NCBI RefSeq assembly: GCF_014161445.1
Contig: NZ_JABBXA010000001.1
Location: forward strand, 781,566-845,565
Reading direction: 5' to 3'
Origin: Microbispora sp. H13382
GTDB lineage: Bacteria > Actinomycetota > Actinomycetes > Streptosporangiales > Streptosporangiaceae
DNA length: 64,000 nt
A model generated the notes under the pieces. The model made no database searches and was not told the origin of the DNA. It saw nothing but the letters and a program-made list of their open reading frames with translations. How positions within the stretch are numbered: position 1 is the stretch's first letter; the number at the start of each line of letters is the position of its first letter. A program made the position numbers and the translations under genes. This document shows positions 31,145-39,796 of this stretch, in pieces.

Positions 31145-31160
31145 GTCACCAATTGGTGAC
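31145..31160. promoter_or_regulatory. 16-bp perfect palindrome, candidate operator for liv genes
   Basis: GTCACCAATTGGTGAC is a perfect 16-bp palindrome with an AT centre in GC-rich DNA. It sits about 30-45 bases upstream of the candidate -10 box for livH, a usual position for an activator site. The binding protein is not known. Confidence 0.55.
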
Positions 31161-31255
31161 CATGGTGTGTCACTGACGTGAGAAAGGGTTCGCAGGTCAG
31201 GGCATGTAAGGAGTCAACTGGGGATCGGTGCTGAGATTTGGTGCCGAGAAGGCAT

Positions 31256-31337
31256 GAGCCCGTGGGAGGACCTTTGGGACCGTACACAGCTTCCCCGGCT
31301 CCGCACGTTGTCTACTCGGTCTCCCACGGGCTCTGGA
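31256..31337 (-). ncRNA. Candidate structured RNA (small RNA or livH leader element)
   Basis: A perfect 13-bp inverted repeat, GAGCCCGTGGGAG (31256-31268) and CTCCCACGGGCTC (31321-31333), encloses 52 bases, with an extra 3-bp helix (ACC/GGT) extending inward after a bulge. A minus-strand promoter candidate (31344-31373) would start transcription within a few bases of the stem, as expected for a structured RNA. No long protein is coded here. The orientation is inferred from that promoter. It could be a free small RNA or the 5' end of a long livH leader. I could not match it to a known family. Confidence 0.4.
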
Positions 31338-31343
31338 GCCACA

Positions 31344-31373
31344 ACGGTAGCGACCGGAGCGACTCCCGTGCAA
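31344..31373 (-). promoter_or_regulatory. Predicted promoter for the structured RNA/livH leader
   Basis: On the minus strand TTGCAC (31373-31368) is followed after 18 bases by TACCGT (31349-31344). The predicted start is near 31337. The -35 lies in the loop of a second perfect 7-bp inverted repeat (GCGACTC 31359-31365, GAGTCGC 31377-31383). Confidence 0.45.
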
Positions 31374-31480
31374 AGAGAGTCGCAAGCCGTTCCGCTATGA
31401 GGCCCAATGCGTCGTAAGGGGTTTTCGTGGTGCTTGCCTGGCCGGCGCGCGGGCGAGTCCGGCCCGCGCGCCTCCCGGCC

Positions 31481-31897
31481 TCAGCGAGCGTCCCTGATCA
31501 TGCAGGTCAGACGGGCCGTGCAGACCGTGCGGCCCTCGGCGTCGGTGATCTCGATGGCGTACGTCGCGAGCGTCCGGCCGCCGTGCACGCGGGTGGCGAC
31601 GGCGGTGACGTCGCCGGAGGAGGCGGAGCGGTGGTGGGTGGCGTTGATCTCGATGCCGACGACCACCCGTCCCGCTCCGGCGTGCAGGGCGGCACCGGTC
31701 GAGCCGAGCGTCTCGGCAAGCACGCAGGAGGCTCCGCCGTGCAGCAGGCCGTGCGGCTGGGTGTTGCCCTCGACGGGCATGCGGCCGACCACCCGGTCGG
31801 CGCTCGCCTCCAGGATCGTGATGCCCATCCGCTGGTGCAGGTGGTCCCCGGACGCGTTCATCGACGCCGCCAGTTCCTCGGGATCCGTCAAGGTCAA
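31481..31897 (-). CDS. PaaI-type hotdog thioesterase
   Basis: A 138-aa hotdog-fold thioesterase. The HGGASCVLAETLGSTGA segment is the PaaI/YbdB-type active-site helix with the usual catalytic acid. It hydrolyses aryl- or acyl-CoA thioesters. The TTG start at 31897 is supported by an AGGAGG ribosome-binding site six bases upstream. It is divergent from polA and is commonly found beside polA in actinobacteria. Confidence 0.9.
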   Translation of the reverse strand: MTLTDPEELAASMNASGDHLHQRMGITILEASADRVVGRMPVEGNTQPHGLLHGGASCVLAETLGSTGAALHAGAGRVVVGIEINATHHRSASSGDVTAVATRVHGGRTLATYAIEITDAEGRTVCTARLTCMIRDAR

Positions 31898-31930
31898 GGG
31901 GACGCCTCCTGTGGGAAGAGCACGGGTTTT

Positions 31931-31953
31931 CTGTCGTACAGGGAGACTAGGCT
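31931..31953 (+). promoter_or_regulatory. Predicted polA promoter, partial RecA-NDp-like motif
   Basis: CTGTCGTAC (31931-31939), 8 bases, then TAGGCT (31948-31953). Six bases later comes the GTG start, so the message is probably leaderless. The spacing and TAGNNT box fit the RecA-NDp damage promoter (TTGTCRGTG-N8-TAGNNT), but only five of nine upstream bases match. Confidence 0.4.
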
Positions 31954-31959
31954 GCGGGT

Positions 31960-34641
31960 GTGCCGAAGAGTGAAGCGACCCCCACCCGTCCGTGTCTGCT
32001 GCTCCTGGACGGGCATTCTCTTGCTTATCGCGCGTTCTACGCGTTGAAGGACGCGAACCTCATGACCACGGACGGTCAGCACACCGAAGCGGTGTACGGC
32101 TTCACCTCGATGCTGGCCAACATCCTGCGCGACGAGCAGCCGAGTCACGTCGCGGTCTGCTTCGACCGGAGCGAGCCCACCTTCAGGCACGAGGCGTACG
32201 ACGGCTACAAGGCCAACCGGGCGGAGACCCCCGAGGACTTCCGCGGCCAGATGCAGCTCATCTTCGAACTGCTCGACGCGCTGCGGATCCCGCGGCTGTC
32301 GGTGCCGGGCTTCGAGGCGGACGACCTGATCGCGACGCTGGCGACGCGCGCCTCCGGCGAGGACATGAGCGTGCTCATCGTGACCGGCGACCGCGACGCG
32401 CTCCAGCTCGTCGACGAGAAGGTCACGGTGCTGATGACCAGGCGGGGCATCAGCGACATGACCCGCTTCACCCCCGGCGCCGTCATGGAGAAGTACGGCC
32501 TCACCCCGGCCCAGTACCCCGACTTCGCGGCCCTGCGCGGCGACCCCAGCGACAACCTGCCGAGCATCCCGAGCGTGGGGGAGAAGACCGCCACCAAGTG
32601 GATCGTCGAGTATGGCTCGCTGGACGAGCTGGTCCGGCGGGCCGACGAGGTGAAGGGCAAGGTCGGCGACAAGCTGCGCGAGCACCTCGGCCAGGTGATC
32701 CACAACCGGATGCTGACCGAGCTGAAGCGCGACGCCCCGGTCGACGCCGAGGTGTCCGCGCTCACCATGGGCCTGTGGGACCGCGAGGAGGTCAACAAGC
32801 TCCTCGACGCGGTGCAGATCCGCGGGGAGCTGCGCGAGCGTCTGTTCAAGGTCCTCGGCACCACCGAGCCGGAGGCCGGCGAGGGCTTCGAGCTCGAGGT
32901 GACGGTGCTGGAGCCGGGCCAGGTGGCCGGCTGGCTGGCGGCCATCCCCGGAGCCCGCGCCGGGCTGGCCTTCCAGGGCTCCTACGGCAGCGGCACCGGA
33001 CGGCTGGAGGGCGTCGCGATCGCGGGGCCGGACGGCGCCGCCTACCTCGACCCCACGCGGCTGACGGAGGAGGACGAGGCGGCGCTCGGCGGCTGGCTGG
33101 CCGACGAGAAGCGGCCGAAGGCCGTGCACGACGCCAAGGGGCCGCTGCTCGCGCTGTGGGCACACGGCCTCGACCTGCGCGGCCTCACCTGCGACACGGC
33201 GCTCGCCGCCTATCTGGCGATGCCGGGGCAGCGGTCGTTCCCCCTGGAGGACCTGGTCCTGCGCTACCTCCATCGCGAGCTGCGGGCCGAGTCCGCGCCC
33301 GGCGGGCAGACCTCCCTGTTCGATGACGCCGACGAGGGCGCGGCCCGGGACCTGGCCCTGCGGGCCCAGGCCGTGCGCGACCTGGCCGACGCGCTGGAGG
33401 CGCACCTGTCCAAGCGCGGCGGCACCCGGCTGGTGACCGAGGTCGAGCTGCCCCTGGTGCGGGTGCTGGCCGAGCTGGAGCGGGACGGCATCGCCGCCGA
33501 CCGGCAGTACTTCGCGGCGCTGGAGGCGGAGTTCGGCGCGGCCGTCAAGCAGGCGGTCGAGGCCGCCCACCAGGCGGTGGGGGAGCAGTTCAACCTCGGC
33601 TCGCCCAAGCAGCTGCAGGAGATCCTGTTCGGCAAGCTCGGCCTGCCGAAGACCAAGAAGATCAAGACGGGCTACACGACCGACGCCGACGCGCTCGCCT
33701 GGCTGGCCCAGCAGACCGACAACGAGCTGCCGGTGATCCTGCTGCGCCACCGCGACCAGACCAAGCTGCGCACCACGGTCGAGGGCCTGATCAAGGAGAT
33801 CGCCGACGACGGGCGGATCCACACCACGTTCAACCAGATCGTGGCGGCCACCGGGCGGCTGTCGAGCGAGAAGCCCAATCTGCAGAACATCCCGATCCGC
33901 ACTGTCGAGGGCCGGCGCATCCGCAAGGGCTTCGTGGTGGGGGAGGGCTTCGACACGCTCCTGACGGCCGACTACAGCCAGATCGAGCTGCGGATCATGG
34001 CGCACCTGTCCCGGGACGAGTCGCTGATCGCGGCCTTCGAGTCGGGCCACGACTTCCACCAGGCCACCGCGTCCCGCGTCTTCGACCTGCCGCCCGAGCA
34101 GGTGGACGCCGACCTGCGCGCCCGGATCAAGGCCATGAACTACGGCCTCGCCTACGGCCTGTCCGACTTCGGCCTGTCGGGGCAGCTCAACATCCCCGTC
34201 GCAGAGGCCAGGGCGCTCAAGGAGGAATACTTCGAGGAGTTCGGCGGCGTCCGCGACTACCTGGAGTCGATCGTCGCCCAGGCCCGCACGGACGGCTACA
34301 CCGAGACGATCCTGGGCCGCCGCCGCTACCTGCCCGACCTGACCAGCGACAACCGGCAACGCCGGGAGATGGCCGAGCGGATGGCGCTCAACGCGCCCAT
34401 CCAGGGTTCGGCCGCCGACATCATCAAGGTCGCCATGCTGAACGTGCAGAGGGCGATCGAGGGCATGCGCTCCCGCATGCTGCTCCAGGTCCACGACGAG
34501 CTGGTGTTCGAGGTCGCGCCGGGCGAGCTGGAGGAGCTGACCGAGGTCGTGCGCACGCAGATGTGCCGGGCCTACGACCTGAGCGTGCCGCTGGAGGTCA
34601 GCGTGGGCGTCGGGACCACCTGGGAGGACGCCGGCCACTGA
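31960..34641 (+). CDS. polA: DNA polymerase I
   Basis: An 893-aa family A polymerase for Okazaki-fragment processing and repair. Residues about 10-300 are the 5'-3' exonuclease (LLLLDGHSLAYRAFYAL, LRGDPSDNLPSIPSVGEKTA). Residues about 310-490 occupy the place of the 3'-5' exonuclease but lack its DxE and other acidic motifs (AGLAFQGSYGSG where DTETDS is expected), so proofreading is probably absent. The polymerase has motif A Asp671 (DYSQIELR), O-helix RIKAMNYGLAYG with Tyr728 at the Phe/Tyr selectivity position, and motif C Asp846 (HDELVFE). GTG 31960 is the start. Confidence 0.98.
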   Translation: MPKSEATPTRPCLLLLDGHSLAYRAFYALKDANLMTTDGQHTEAVYGFTSMLANILRDEQPSHVAVCFDRSEPTFRHEAYDGYKANRAETPEDFRGQMQLIFELLDALRIPRLSVPGFEADDLIATLATRASGEDMSVLIVTGDRDALQLVDEKVTVLMTRRGISDMTRFTPGAVMEKYGLTPAQYPDFAALRGDPSDNLPSIPSVGEKTATKWIVEYGSLDELVRRADEVKGKVGDKLREHLGQVIHNRMLTELKRDAPVDAEVSALTMGLWDREEVNKLLDAVQIRGELRERLFKVLGTTEPEAGEGFELEVTVLEPGQVAGWLAAIPGARAGLAFQGSYGSGTGRLEGVAIAGPDGAAYLDPTRLTEEDEAALGGWLADEKRPKAVHDAKGPLLALWAHGLDLRGLTCDTALAAYLAMPGQRSFPLEDLVLRYLHRELRAESAPGGQTSLFDDADEGAARDLALRAQAVRDLADALEAHLSKRGGTRLVTEVELPLVRVLAELERDGIAADRQYFAALEAEFGAAVKQAVEAAHQAVGEQFNLGSPKQLQEILFGKLGLPKTKKIKTGYTTDADALAWLAQQTDNELPVILLRHRDQTKLRTTVEGLIKEIADDGRIHTTFNQIVAATGRLSSEKPNLQNIPIRTVEGRRIRKGFVVGEGFDTLLTADYSQIELRIMAHLSRDESLIAAFESGHDFHQATASRVFDLPPEQVDADLRARIKAMNYGLAYGLSDFGLSGQLNIPVAEARALKEEYFEEFGGVRDYLESIVAQARTDGYTETILGRRRYLPDLTSDNRQRREMAERMALNAPIQGSAADIIKVAMLNVQRAIEGMRSRMLLQVHDELVFEVAPGELEELTEVVRTQMCRAYDLSVPLEVSVGVGTTWEDAGH

Positions 34642-34806
34642 TCCTTCCCGCCGACCGGCCACCGCTCGCGGGGAACGCCGCGGTGGACCACGGCCCCGCC
34701 CGTGTGGGGTCCGCGGCGGGCCCAGCCGGCCCGGGTCCGCCCCGGAGGCGACCGGGCCGGGGCCCGCCGGATCAGGGGGCAGGGGTTGGTGGTTAGGGGG
34801 CAGCGG

Positions 34807-35622
34807 TCAGGAGTGGCCGGTGGAGCGGGCGGCCCGGTGGTCTCGCCCATGCACGGCCAGGCCCGCCTCCTCGACCTCCAGCAGGCTCGCCTCGTGCCGC
34901 TCCGCCTCGAAGGCCGCTCGCCCGCCCCGCAGGCCGAACAGGCGCTTGCTCAGCGCGATGTACAGCACGGCCGCGATGTTGATCAGGAGGATCGTGATCC
35001 GGAGCGGGCTCACCTTCTCGGCGATCTCGTAGATCTCCACGGGGATGAACGCCGAGGTGACGATCACCGAGAAGTACTCGCCCCACCGCTTCAGCAGCCA
35101 CAGGCCGGCCCCTTCGGTCAGCAGCAGGGCCGCGAGGGCGAGGAGGGCGAGGAAGATCCAGGTGAGCGTCGTCGTCCGCGCGCCCAGCGCGGTCCGCAGC
35201 GTGTGCACCACGCCCGACTGGTCGAGGTTCCACCCGAGCTTGTGCGCCAGCGGCCTGACCAGCGGGAGATCCTGGTCGAACGCCCGCCGTACGGCGTCGT
35301 GGTGGGCCCGGAACCGCCACACCCCGTACGCTCCGGCGAGCACGAGCACGGCCTTGGTCCAGCGGAAGACGGCGATCAGCCGTAGCACGGCGGCGTCCCG
35401 CAGCGCCCGGCCCCGCAGCACGACGGGCGCGTCGCCCGCCGGACCGGCGGCGCGTGGCGGGCCGAGAGTGAAGTCGCCGCAGCGCAGGCAGCGCCACGCC
35501 TCGCCCAGCGCGGTCTCGGCGCGCAGGCGGGTGCGCAGCGCGTCCTCGTCCGGGGCGTAGGTGACGTGCCCGTGCCGTCCGCAGGCACGCAGGCTCCAGT
35601 CCACAGGAAAATTGCAACACAT
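34807..35622 (-). CDS. DUF2127-like membrane protein with a Cys-rich N-terminus
   Basis: About 271 aa. The N-terminal 70 residues contain two cysteine groups (RACGRHGHVTYAPDEDAL and WRCLRCGDFTLG) that resemble a small metal-binding ribbon. The rest has about four membrane spans (FRWTKAVLVLAGAYGVWRF, TTLTWIFLALLALAALLL, RWGEYFSVIVTSAFIPVEIYEI, ITILLINIAAVLYIALSKRLF), which is the DUF2127 pattern. The start is uncertain: ATG 35622 is preferred over TTG 35655, which would almost touch the divergent gene. Function unknown. Confidence 0.78.
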   Translation of the reverse strand: MCCNFPVDWSLRACGRHGHVTYAPDEDALRTRLRAETALGEAWRCLRCGDFTLGPPRAAGPAGDAPVVLRGRALRDAAVLRLIAVFRWTKAVLVLAGAYGVWRFRAHHDAVRRAFDQDLPLVRPLAHKLGWNLDQSGVVHTLRTALGARTTTLTWIFLALLALAALLLTEGAGLWLLKRWGEYFSVIVTSAFIPVEIYEIAEKVSPLRITILLINIAAVLYIALSKRLFGLRGGRAAFEAERHEASLLEVEEAGLAVHGRDHRAARSTGHS

Positions 35623-35661
35623 GCGAAATGCGGACACGCCGGGCAGTAAGGTCAAATAACT

Positions 35662-36729
35662 GTGCGCAATCTTGCCCGGATGACTGCAATCGCCAATGTC
35701 GTCGTTGTCGTGATCGGACTTGCCGCGCTTGTGCTGCTGCCCCGCTCCTCGGGAGAGGGGCGGTCACAGGTGCAGGCGCACCCGCGAACACCGTCGTCCA
35801 AGCCCAGTGCGACGGCCCCGCCGAGGGCGACCGCGGAGTCGGCCAGGAAGGTCAAGGCGAACGAGGCCGGCCTGGTGCCCGTGATCATGTATCACCGCAT
35901 CCTGCCCAAGCGGAGGGCGTCCATCGACCGCACTCCCGACCAGTTGCGCAAGGAACTGGAGCGCCTGGCCAAGAGCGGCTACGTGCCGATCACCGCGGCC
36001 GAACTGGTCGCCAGGAAGATCGACATTCCCGCGGGGGCCCATCCCGTCGTCCTGACCTTCGACGACGGCCACCCCAGCCACTTCGCCATGGACCAGAACG
36101 GCATGCCGGAGAACGACACGGCCGTCGGCATCATCTACGAGGTCGCGGCGAAGTACCCAAACTTCCGGCCCACGGCCACCTTCTGGGTCAACCGCGACCC
36201 GTTCGGCCTGCGCGACCGCAAGCGGCAGCAACAGGCGGTGAAGTGGCTGCTCGACCATGGTTTCGAGGTGGCCAACCACACCTATGCCCACCCCGATCTC
36301 CGCCGGCTCTCGAACCAGAAGGTCAGTGAGCAGATCGTCCGGCAGGAGCGGCTGCTGAAGCAGATCGGCGTGCCGGACTCGACGACCATGGCGCTGCCGT
36401 ACGGCTCGCGGCCGAGGAAGCTGAGCAGGGCGCACGACGGGAAGTGGGATGGCAGCGAGTACCACTTCGACGGCGTCTTCCTGGCCGGGGCGGAGCCGAC
36501 GGTTTCGCCCTACGCGAAAAGTTTCCCGCGCTACGCGATCCCGAGGATCCAGTCCAACGGAAAACGAGGCGAATGCCGGCGCTGGTGCACGACCTACTGG
36601 CTCGACTGGCTCGATAAACACCCAGGGGAGCGTTATACGTCGGACGGGGATCCCGCCCGTGTGTCTGTGCCGCGCAAACTGCGGGCAACGCTCTCGCCGG
36701 CCCGGGCCAAGTCGGTGATCACGTACTAG
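35662..36729 (+). CDS. Polysaccharide deacetylase family protein
   Basis: A 355-aa secreted or membrane-anchored protein: an N-terminal hydrophobic helix (IANVVVVVIGLAALVLLP), a Ser/Pro linker, then a NodB-homology domain. Metal-binding motif 1 is TFDDGHPS, and motif 2 is NHTYAHPDL with the H-T/S-x-x-x-H pattern. Such enzymes remove acetyl groups from chitin oligomers, peptidoglycan or other envelope glycans using a divalent metal. GTG 35662 is used; ATG 35680 is possible. It lies 40 bases from the divergent DUF2127-like gene. Confidence 0.9.
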   Translation: MRNLARMTAIANVVVVVIGLAALVLLPRSSGEGRSQVQAHPRTPSSKPSATAPPRATAESARKVKANEAGLVPVIMYHRILPKRRASIDRTPDQLRKELERLAKSGYVPITAAELVARKIDIPAGAHPVVLTFDDGHPSHFAMDQNGMPENDTAVGIIYEVAAKYPNFRPTATFWVNRDPFGLRDRKRQQQAVKWLLDHGFEVANHTYAHPDLRRLSNQKVSEQIVRQERLLKQIGVPDSTTMALPYGSRPRKLSRAHDGKWDGSEYHFDGVFLAGAEPTVSPYAKSFPRYAIPRIQSNGKRGECRRWCTTYWLDWLDKHPGERYTSDGDPARVSVPRKLRATLSPARAKSVITY

Positions 36730-36936
36730 AGGCCCGTCTGGTTGCCTCGGATTGACCCGGCTCGCTCCGTCTCATATGCTGATCGCTGCGTTGTGGGCTC
36801 GCGCGCGTCACGGACGGAGAGGGCTCGCGCTCGGTCATCTGGTGGCTACCAGGAATCAGCATCATCCGGTGAACGAAAAACGGCCCGCCGCGCTCCTGTC
36901 ACAACGACATCTGTCCGGTTCGGAGCAATTCCACAC

Positions 36937-38403
36937 ATGACGAGCAGCACTGAGGCCACCTCGAGCACCCCGCAGGTAGCGGTCAACGACATCGGTTCCG
37001 AGGAGGCCTTCCTCGCCGCGATCGACGAGACCATCAAGTACTTCAACGACGGCGACATCGTTGAAGGCACCGTTGTCAAGGTCGATCGAGACGAGGTCTT
37101 GCTCGACATTGGCTACAAGACCGAGGGCGTCATCCCGTCGCGAGAGCTCTCGATCAAGCACGATGTCGACCCCGCTGAGGTTGTCGAGGTCGGAGAGCAC
37201 GTCGAGGCCCTGGTTCTCCAGAAGGAGGACAAGGAAGGGCGTCTCATCCTGTCCAAGAAGCGCGCCCAGTACGAGCGCGCCTGGGGCACGATCGAGAAGA
37301 TCAAGGACGAGGACGGCATCGTCACCGGTACCGTCATCGAGGTCGTCAAGGGCGGCCTGATCCTCGACATCGGCCTGCGCGGCTTCCTCCCCGCCTCCCT
37401 GGTGGAGATGCGCCGCGTCCGCGACCTGCAGCCGTACGTCGGCCGCGAGCTCGAGGCCAAGATCATAGAGCTGGACAAGAACCGCAACAACGTGGTCCTG
37501 TCCCGCCGCGCCTGGCTGGAGCAGACCCAGTCCGAGGTTCGCCAGACGTTCCTCAACACCCTGCAGAAGGGCCAGGTCCGCAAGGGCGTCGTGTCCTCGA
37601 TCGTCAACTTCGGTGCGTTCGTGGACCTCGGTGGCGTCGACGGCCTGGTGCACGTGTCCGAGCTGTCCTGGAAGCACATCGACCACCCGTCCGAGGTCGT
37701 CGAGGTGGGCCAGGAGGTCACCGTCGAGGTTCTCGACGTCGACATGGAGCGCGAGCGGGTCTCGCTGTCGCTCAAGGCGACGCAGGAGGACCCGTGGCAG
37801 CAGTTCGCCCGGACCCACCAGATCGGCCAGGTCGTGCCGGGCCGCGTCACCAAGCTGGTGCCGTTCGGTGCGTTCGTGCGGGTCGAGGAGGGCATCGAGG
37901 GCCTGGTCCACATCTCCGAGCTGGCCGAGCGCCACGTGGAGATTCCGGAGCAGGTCGTGCAGGTCGGCGACGAGATCTTCGTGAAGATCATCGACATCGA
38001 CCTGGACCGCCGCCGCATCTCGCTGTCCCTCAAGCAGGCCAACGAGGGCGTCGGCGCCGAGGTCGAGTTCGACCCGACGCTGTACGGCATGTCGGCGACC
38101 TACGACGACCAGGGCAACTACATCTACCCCGAGGGCTTCGACCCGGAGACCGGCGAGTGGCTCGAGGGCTTCGACAAGCAGCGTGAGGAGTGGGAGCGGC
38201 AGTACGCCGAGGCCCAGGCCCGCTTCGAGGCGCACCGCTCGCAGATCGAGAAGGCCCGCCAGGAGGAGGCGGCGGCCAGCGAGGCCGCTCCGTCGTCCTA
38301 CAGCGGCGAGACCACCTCGCAGACGAGTGGTGGTGGCGGCGCCCTGGCCTCCGACGAGGCCCTCGCCGCGCTGCGCGAGAAGCTGGCCGGCGGCCAGAGC
38401 TGA
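36937..38403 (+). CDS. rpsA: 30S ribosomal protein S1
   Basis: A 488-aa S1 protein with four S1 RNA-binding domains (starting near GDIVEGTVVKVDRDEVLLDIG, GIVTGTVIEVVKGGLILDIG, GQVRKGVVSSIVNFGAFVDLG and GQVVPGRVTKLVPFGAFVRVE) and the acidic-to-Ser-rich C-terminal tail usual in actinobacteria. It helps mRNA bind to the 30S subunit. The start is ATG 36937 (MTSSTEATSS); a weak upstream context suggests a leader in the 207-base gap after the deacetylase gene. Confidence 0.98.
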   Translation: MTSSTEATSSTPQVAVNDIGSEEAFLAAIDETIKYFNDGDIVEGTVVKVDRDEVLLDIGYKTEGVIPSRELSIKHDVDPAEVVEVGEHVEALVLQKEDKEGRLILSKKRAQYERAWGTIEKIKDEDGIVTGTVIEVVKGGLILDIGLRGFLPASLVEMRRVRDLQPYVGRELEAKIIELDKNRNNVVLSRRAWLEQTQSEVRQTFLNTLQKGQVRKGVVSSIVNFGAFVDLGGVDGLVHVSELSWKHIDHPSEVVEVGQEVTVEVLDVDMERERVSLSLKATQEDPWQQFARTHQIGQVVPGRVTKLVPFGAFVRVEEGIEGLVHISELAERHVEIPEQVVQVGDEIFVKIIDIDLDRRRISLSLKQANEGVGAEVEFDPTLYGMSATYDDQGNYIYPEGFDPETGEWLEGFDKQREEWERQYAEAQARFEAHRSQIEKARQEEAAASEAAPSSYSGETTSQTSGGGGALASDEALAALREKLAGGQS

Positions 38404-38451
38404 CCCCGGTCTCCTGACCGGAGGTCGTGTTCCAGCCTCCACAGCATGACG

Positions 38452-38477
38452 AAAGGCCCCGCTCCGGCGGGGCCTTT
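38452..38477 (+). terminator. Rho-independent terminator of rpsA
   Basis: AAAGGCCCCGC (38452-38462) pairs with GCGGGGCCTTT (38467-38477) around a TCCG tetraloop, with the T run as part of the stem. It lies 48 bases after the rpsA stop. Confidence 0.9.
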
Positions 38478-38583
38478 CCGCTTTCCCGGCGACGTCATGT
38501 CATCGGTACGGCGGCGGGCCGCGCGCGTGAGGTCCGGAAGGCTCGCGCCTGACGGAGGCGGGTGTGCCGATAGGGTGGCCCCC

Positions 38584-39054
38584 GTGGTGGAGATCACGCG
38601 GGCCCTGCCCGAGGACGCCGGGGAGATCCTTACCCTGCAGCGGGCCGCGTACGTGACCGAGGCGCAGCTCTACGGCGATCCGTTCATCGGGCCGCTGGTG
38701 GAGTCGCTCGACCAGGTGCGTACGGTGATCGGGACGGCGGTCGTGCTGAAGGCGACGGACGGCGGCCGGGTGGTCGGCGCGGTCCGGGGCAAGATATCCG
38801 GCTCGACCTGCCTGGTGGGCCGCCTCGTGGTCGCGCCGGACCGGCAGGGGCAGGGGATCGGCACCGCGCTGCTGGCCGCGATGCACGAGGCCGTGCCGGA
38901 GGCGGCGGCGTTCGACCTGTTCACCGGGCACCTGTCGGAGGGGAACCTCCGGCTCTACCGCCGTCTCGGCTACCGGGAGACCCAGCGGGAGCGGGTGCAG
39001 GACCACCTGACGCTGGTCCACCTGCGCCGCAGGCCCGAGACGAGTACGTCCTGA
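38584..39054 (+). CDS. GNAT family N-acetyltransferase
   Basis: A 156-aa acetyltransferase. The acetyl-CoA-binding motif A is LVVAPDRQGQGIGTALLAAM, and the C-terminal motif B region is NLRLYRRLGYRETQRE. The acceptor is unknown. GTG 38584 is chosen because a TAGGGT -10 box (38571-38576) with CTGACG 16 bases upstream ends seven bases before it, implying a leaderless message. Longer upstream reading would run through the rpsA terminator. Confidence 0.9.
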   Translation: MVEITRALPEDAGEILTLQRAAYVTEAQLYGDPFIGPLVESLDQVRTVIGTAVVLKATDGGRVVGAVRGKISGSTCLVGRLVVAPDRQGQGIGTALLAAMHEAVPEAAAFDLFTGHLSEGNLRLYRRLGYRETQRERVQDHLTLVHLRRRPETSTS

Positions 39055-39139
39055 GTCGTCCTGCGGCCGGGCAGCTCACAGCGGGCGCCACGGTGCCCCA
39101 GGCGGGACGCTCCACCGTTCGACGCCGGCCCGGACAGGG

Positions 39140-39796
39140 TCAGGCGAGCCGATATCCCACGCCGGGTTTCGTCATGATGACCGGTGGTTCGCCGAGCTTG
39201 CGGCGCAACCGCCCCATCGTCACCGTCACCGTATTGGTGAACGGGTCCGCGTTCTCGTCCCAGACCTGCTCCAGCAGCGCCTCCGCGCTCAGGAAGCCGG
39301 GACTCGCCCGCATCAGCGCCCGCAGCAGGGCGAACTCCTTCACGGACAGGTCGAGCTGCCGGCCGTCGCGCACGACGGTCCGGCGTATCGGGTCCAGCTC
39401 GATCCCGGCCGCGCGCAGGGTCCGCGGGCGCGCGTGCGGCTTACGACGGGCCAGCGCCTGGACACGCAGGATCAGCTCCGGGAAGTGGAACGGCTTGGTG
39501 AGGTAGTCGTCCGCTCCGAGGGTCAGGCCGGTGACGCGGTCACCGGGTGTCGCGGCGGCCGTCAGCATCAGCACCATCGGGCGGTCCGGCCGCTCGGTGA
39601 TCATCTGGCACAGCGTGTCGCCGTGCAGGCCGGGCAGATCGCGGTCCAGGACCACCACGTCATACGCCGTGAGGTCGAGCTTGGCGGCGGCGGACAGCCC
39701 GTCGTGACTGACGTCGACGGCCATGCCCTGATCGCGCAGGCCCTCGGCGACGACCTCGGCGAGCGGCCGTGCGTCTTCGACGACCAGGATCCTCAC
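39140..39796 (-). CDS. OmpR-family response regulator
   Basis: A 218-aa regulator: receiver domain with acidic pair Glu7-Asp8, phospho-acceptor Asp51 (VVLDRDLPG) and Lys in LTKPFHFPE, then a winged-helix DNA-binding domain (LDLSVKEFALLRALM, TVTVTMGRLRRKLGEPPVIMTKPGVGYRLA). Its start overlaps the sensor kinase stop by 4 bases; the kinase gene comes first in the operon. The signal is unknown. Confidence 0.95.
   Translation of the reverse strand: MRILVVEDARPLAEVVAEGLRDQGMAVDVSHDGLSAAAKLDLTAYDVVVLDRDLPGLHGDTLCQMITERPDRPMVLMLTAAATPGDRVTGLTLGADDYLTKPFHFPELILRVQALARRKPHARPRTLRAAGIELDPIRRTVVRDGRQLDLSVKEFALLRALMRASPGFLSAEALLEQVWDENADPFTNTVTVTMGRLRRKLGEPPVIMTKPGVGYRLA

Noticed and set aside
31084..31385. 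Small open frames of 62-67 codons upstream of livH
   Set aside because: No ribosome-binding sites and no recognisable sequence; they overlap inverted repeats and promoter-like elements, so RNA or regulatory function is more likely.
36742..36936. Upstream extension of rpsA by 65 codons in frame
   Set aside because: The extension reads as non-conserved Arg/Ser-rich sequence, and S1 proteins begin near MTSSTEATSS at ATG 36937.
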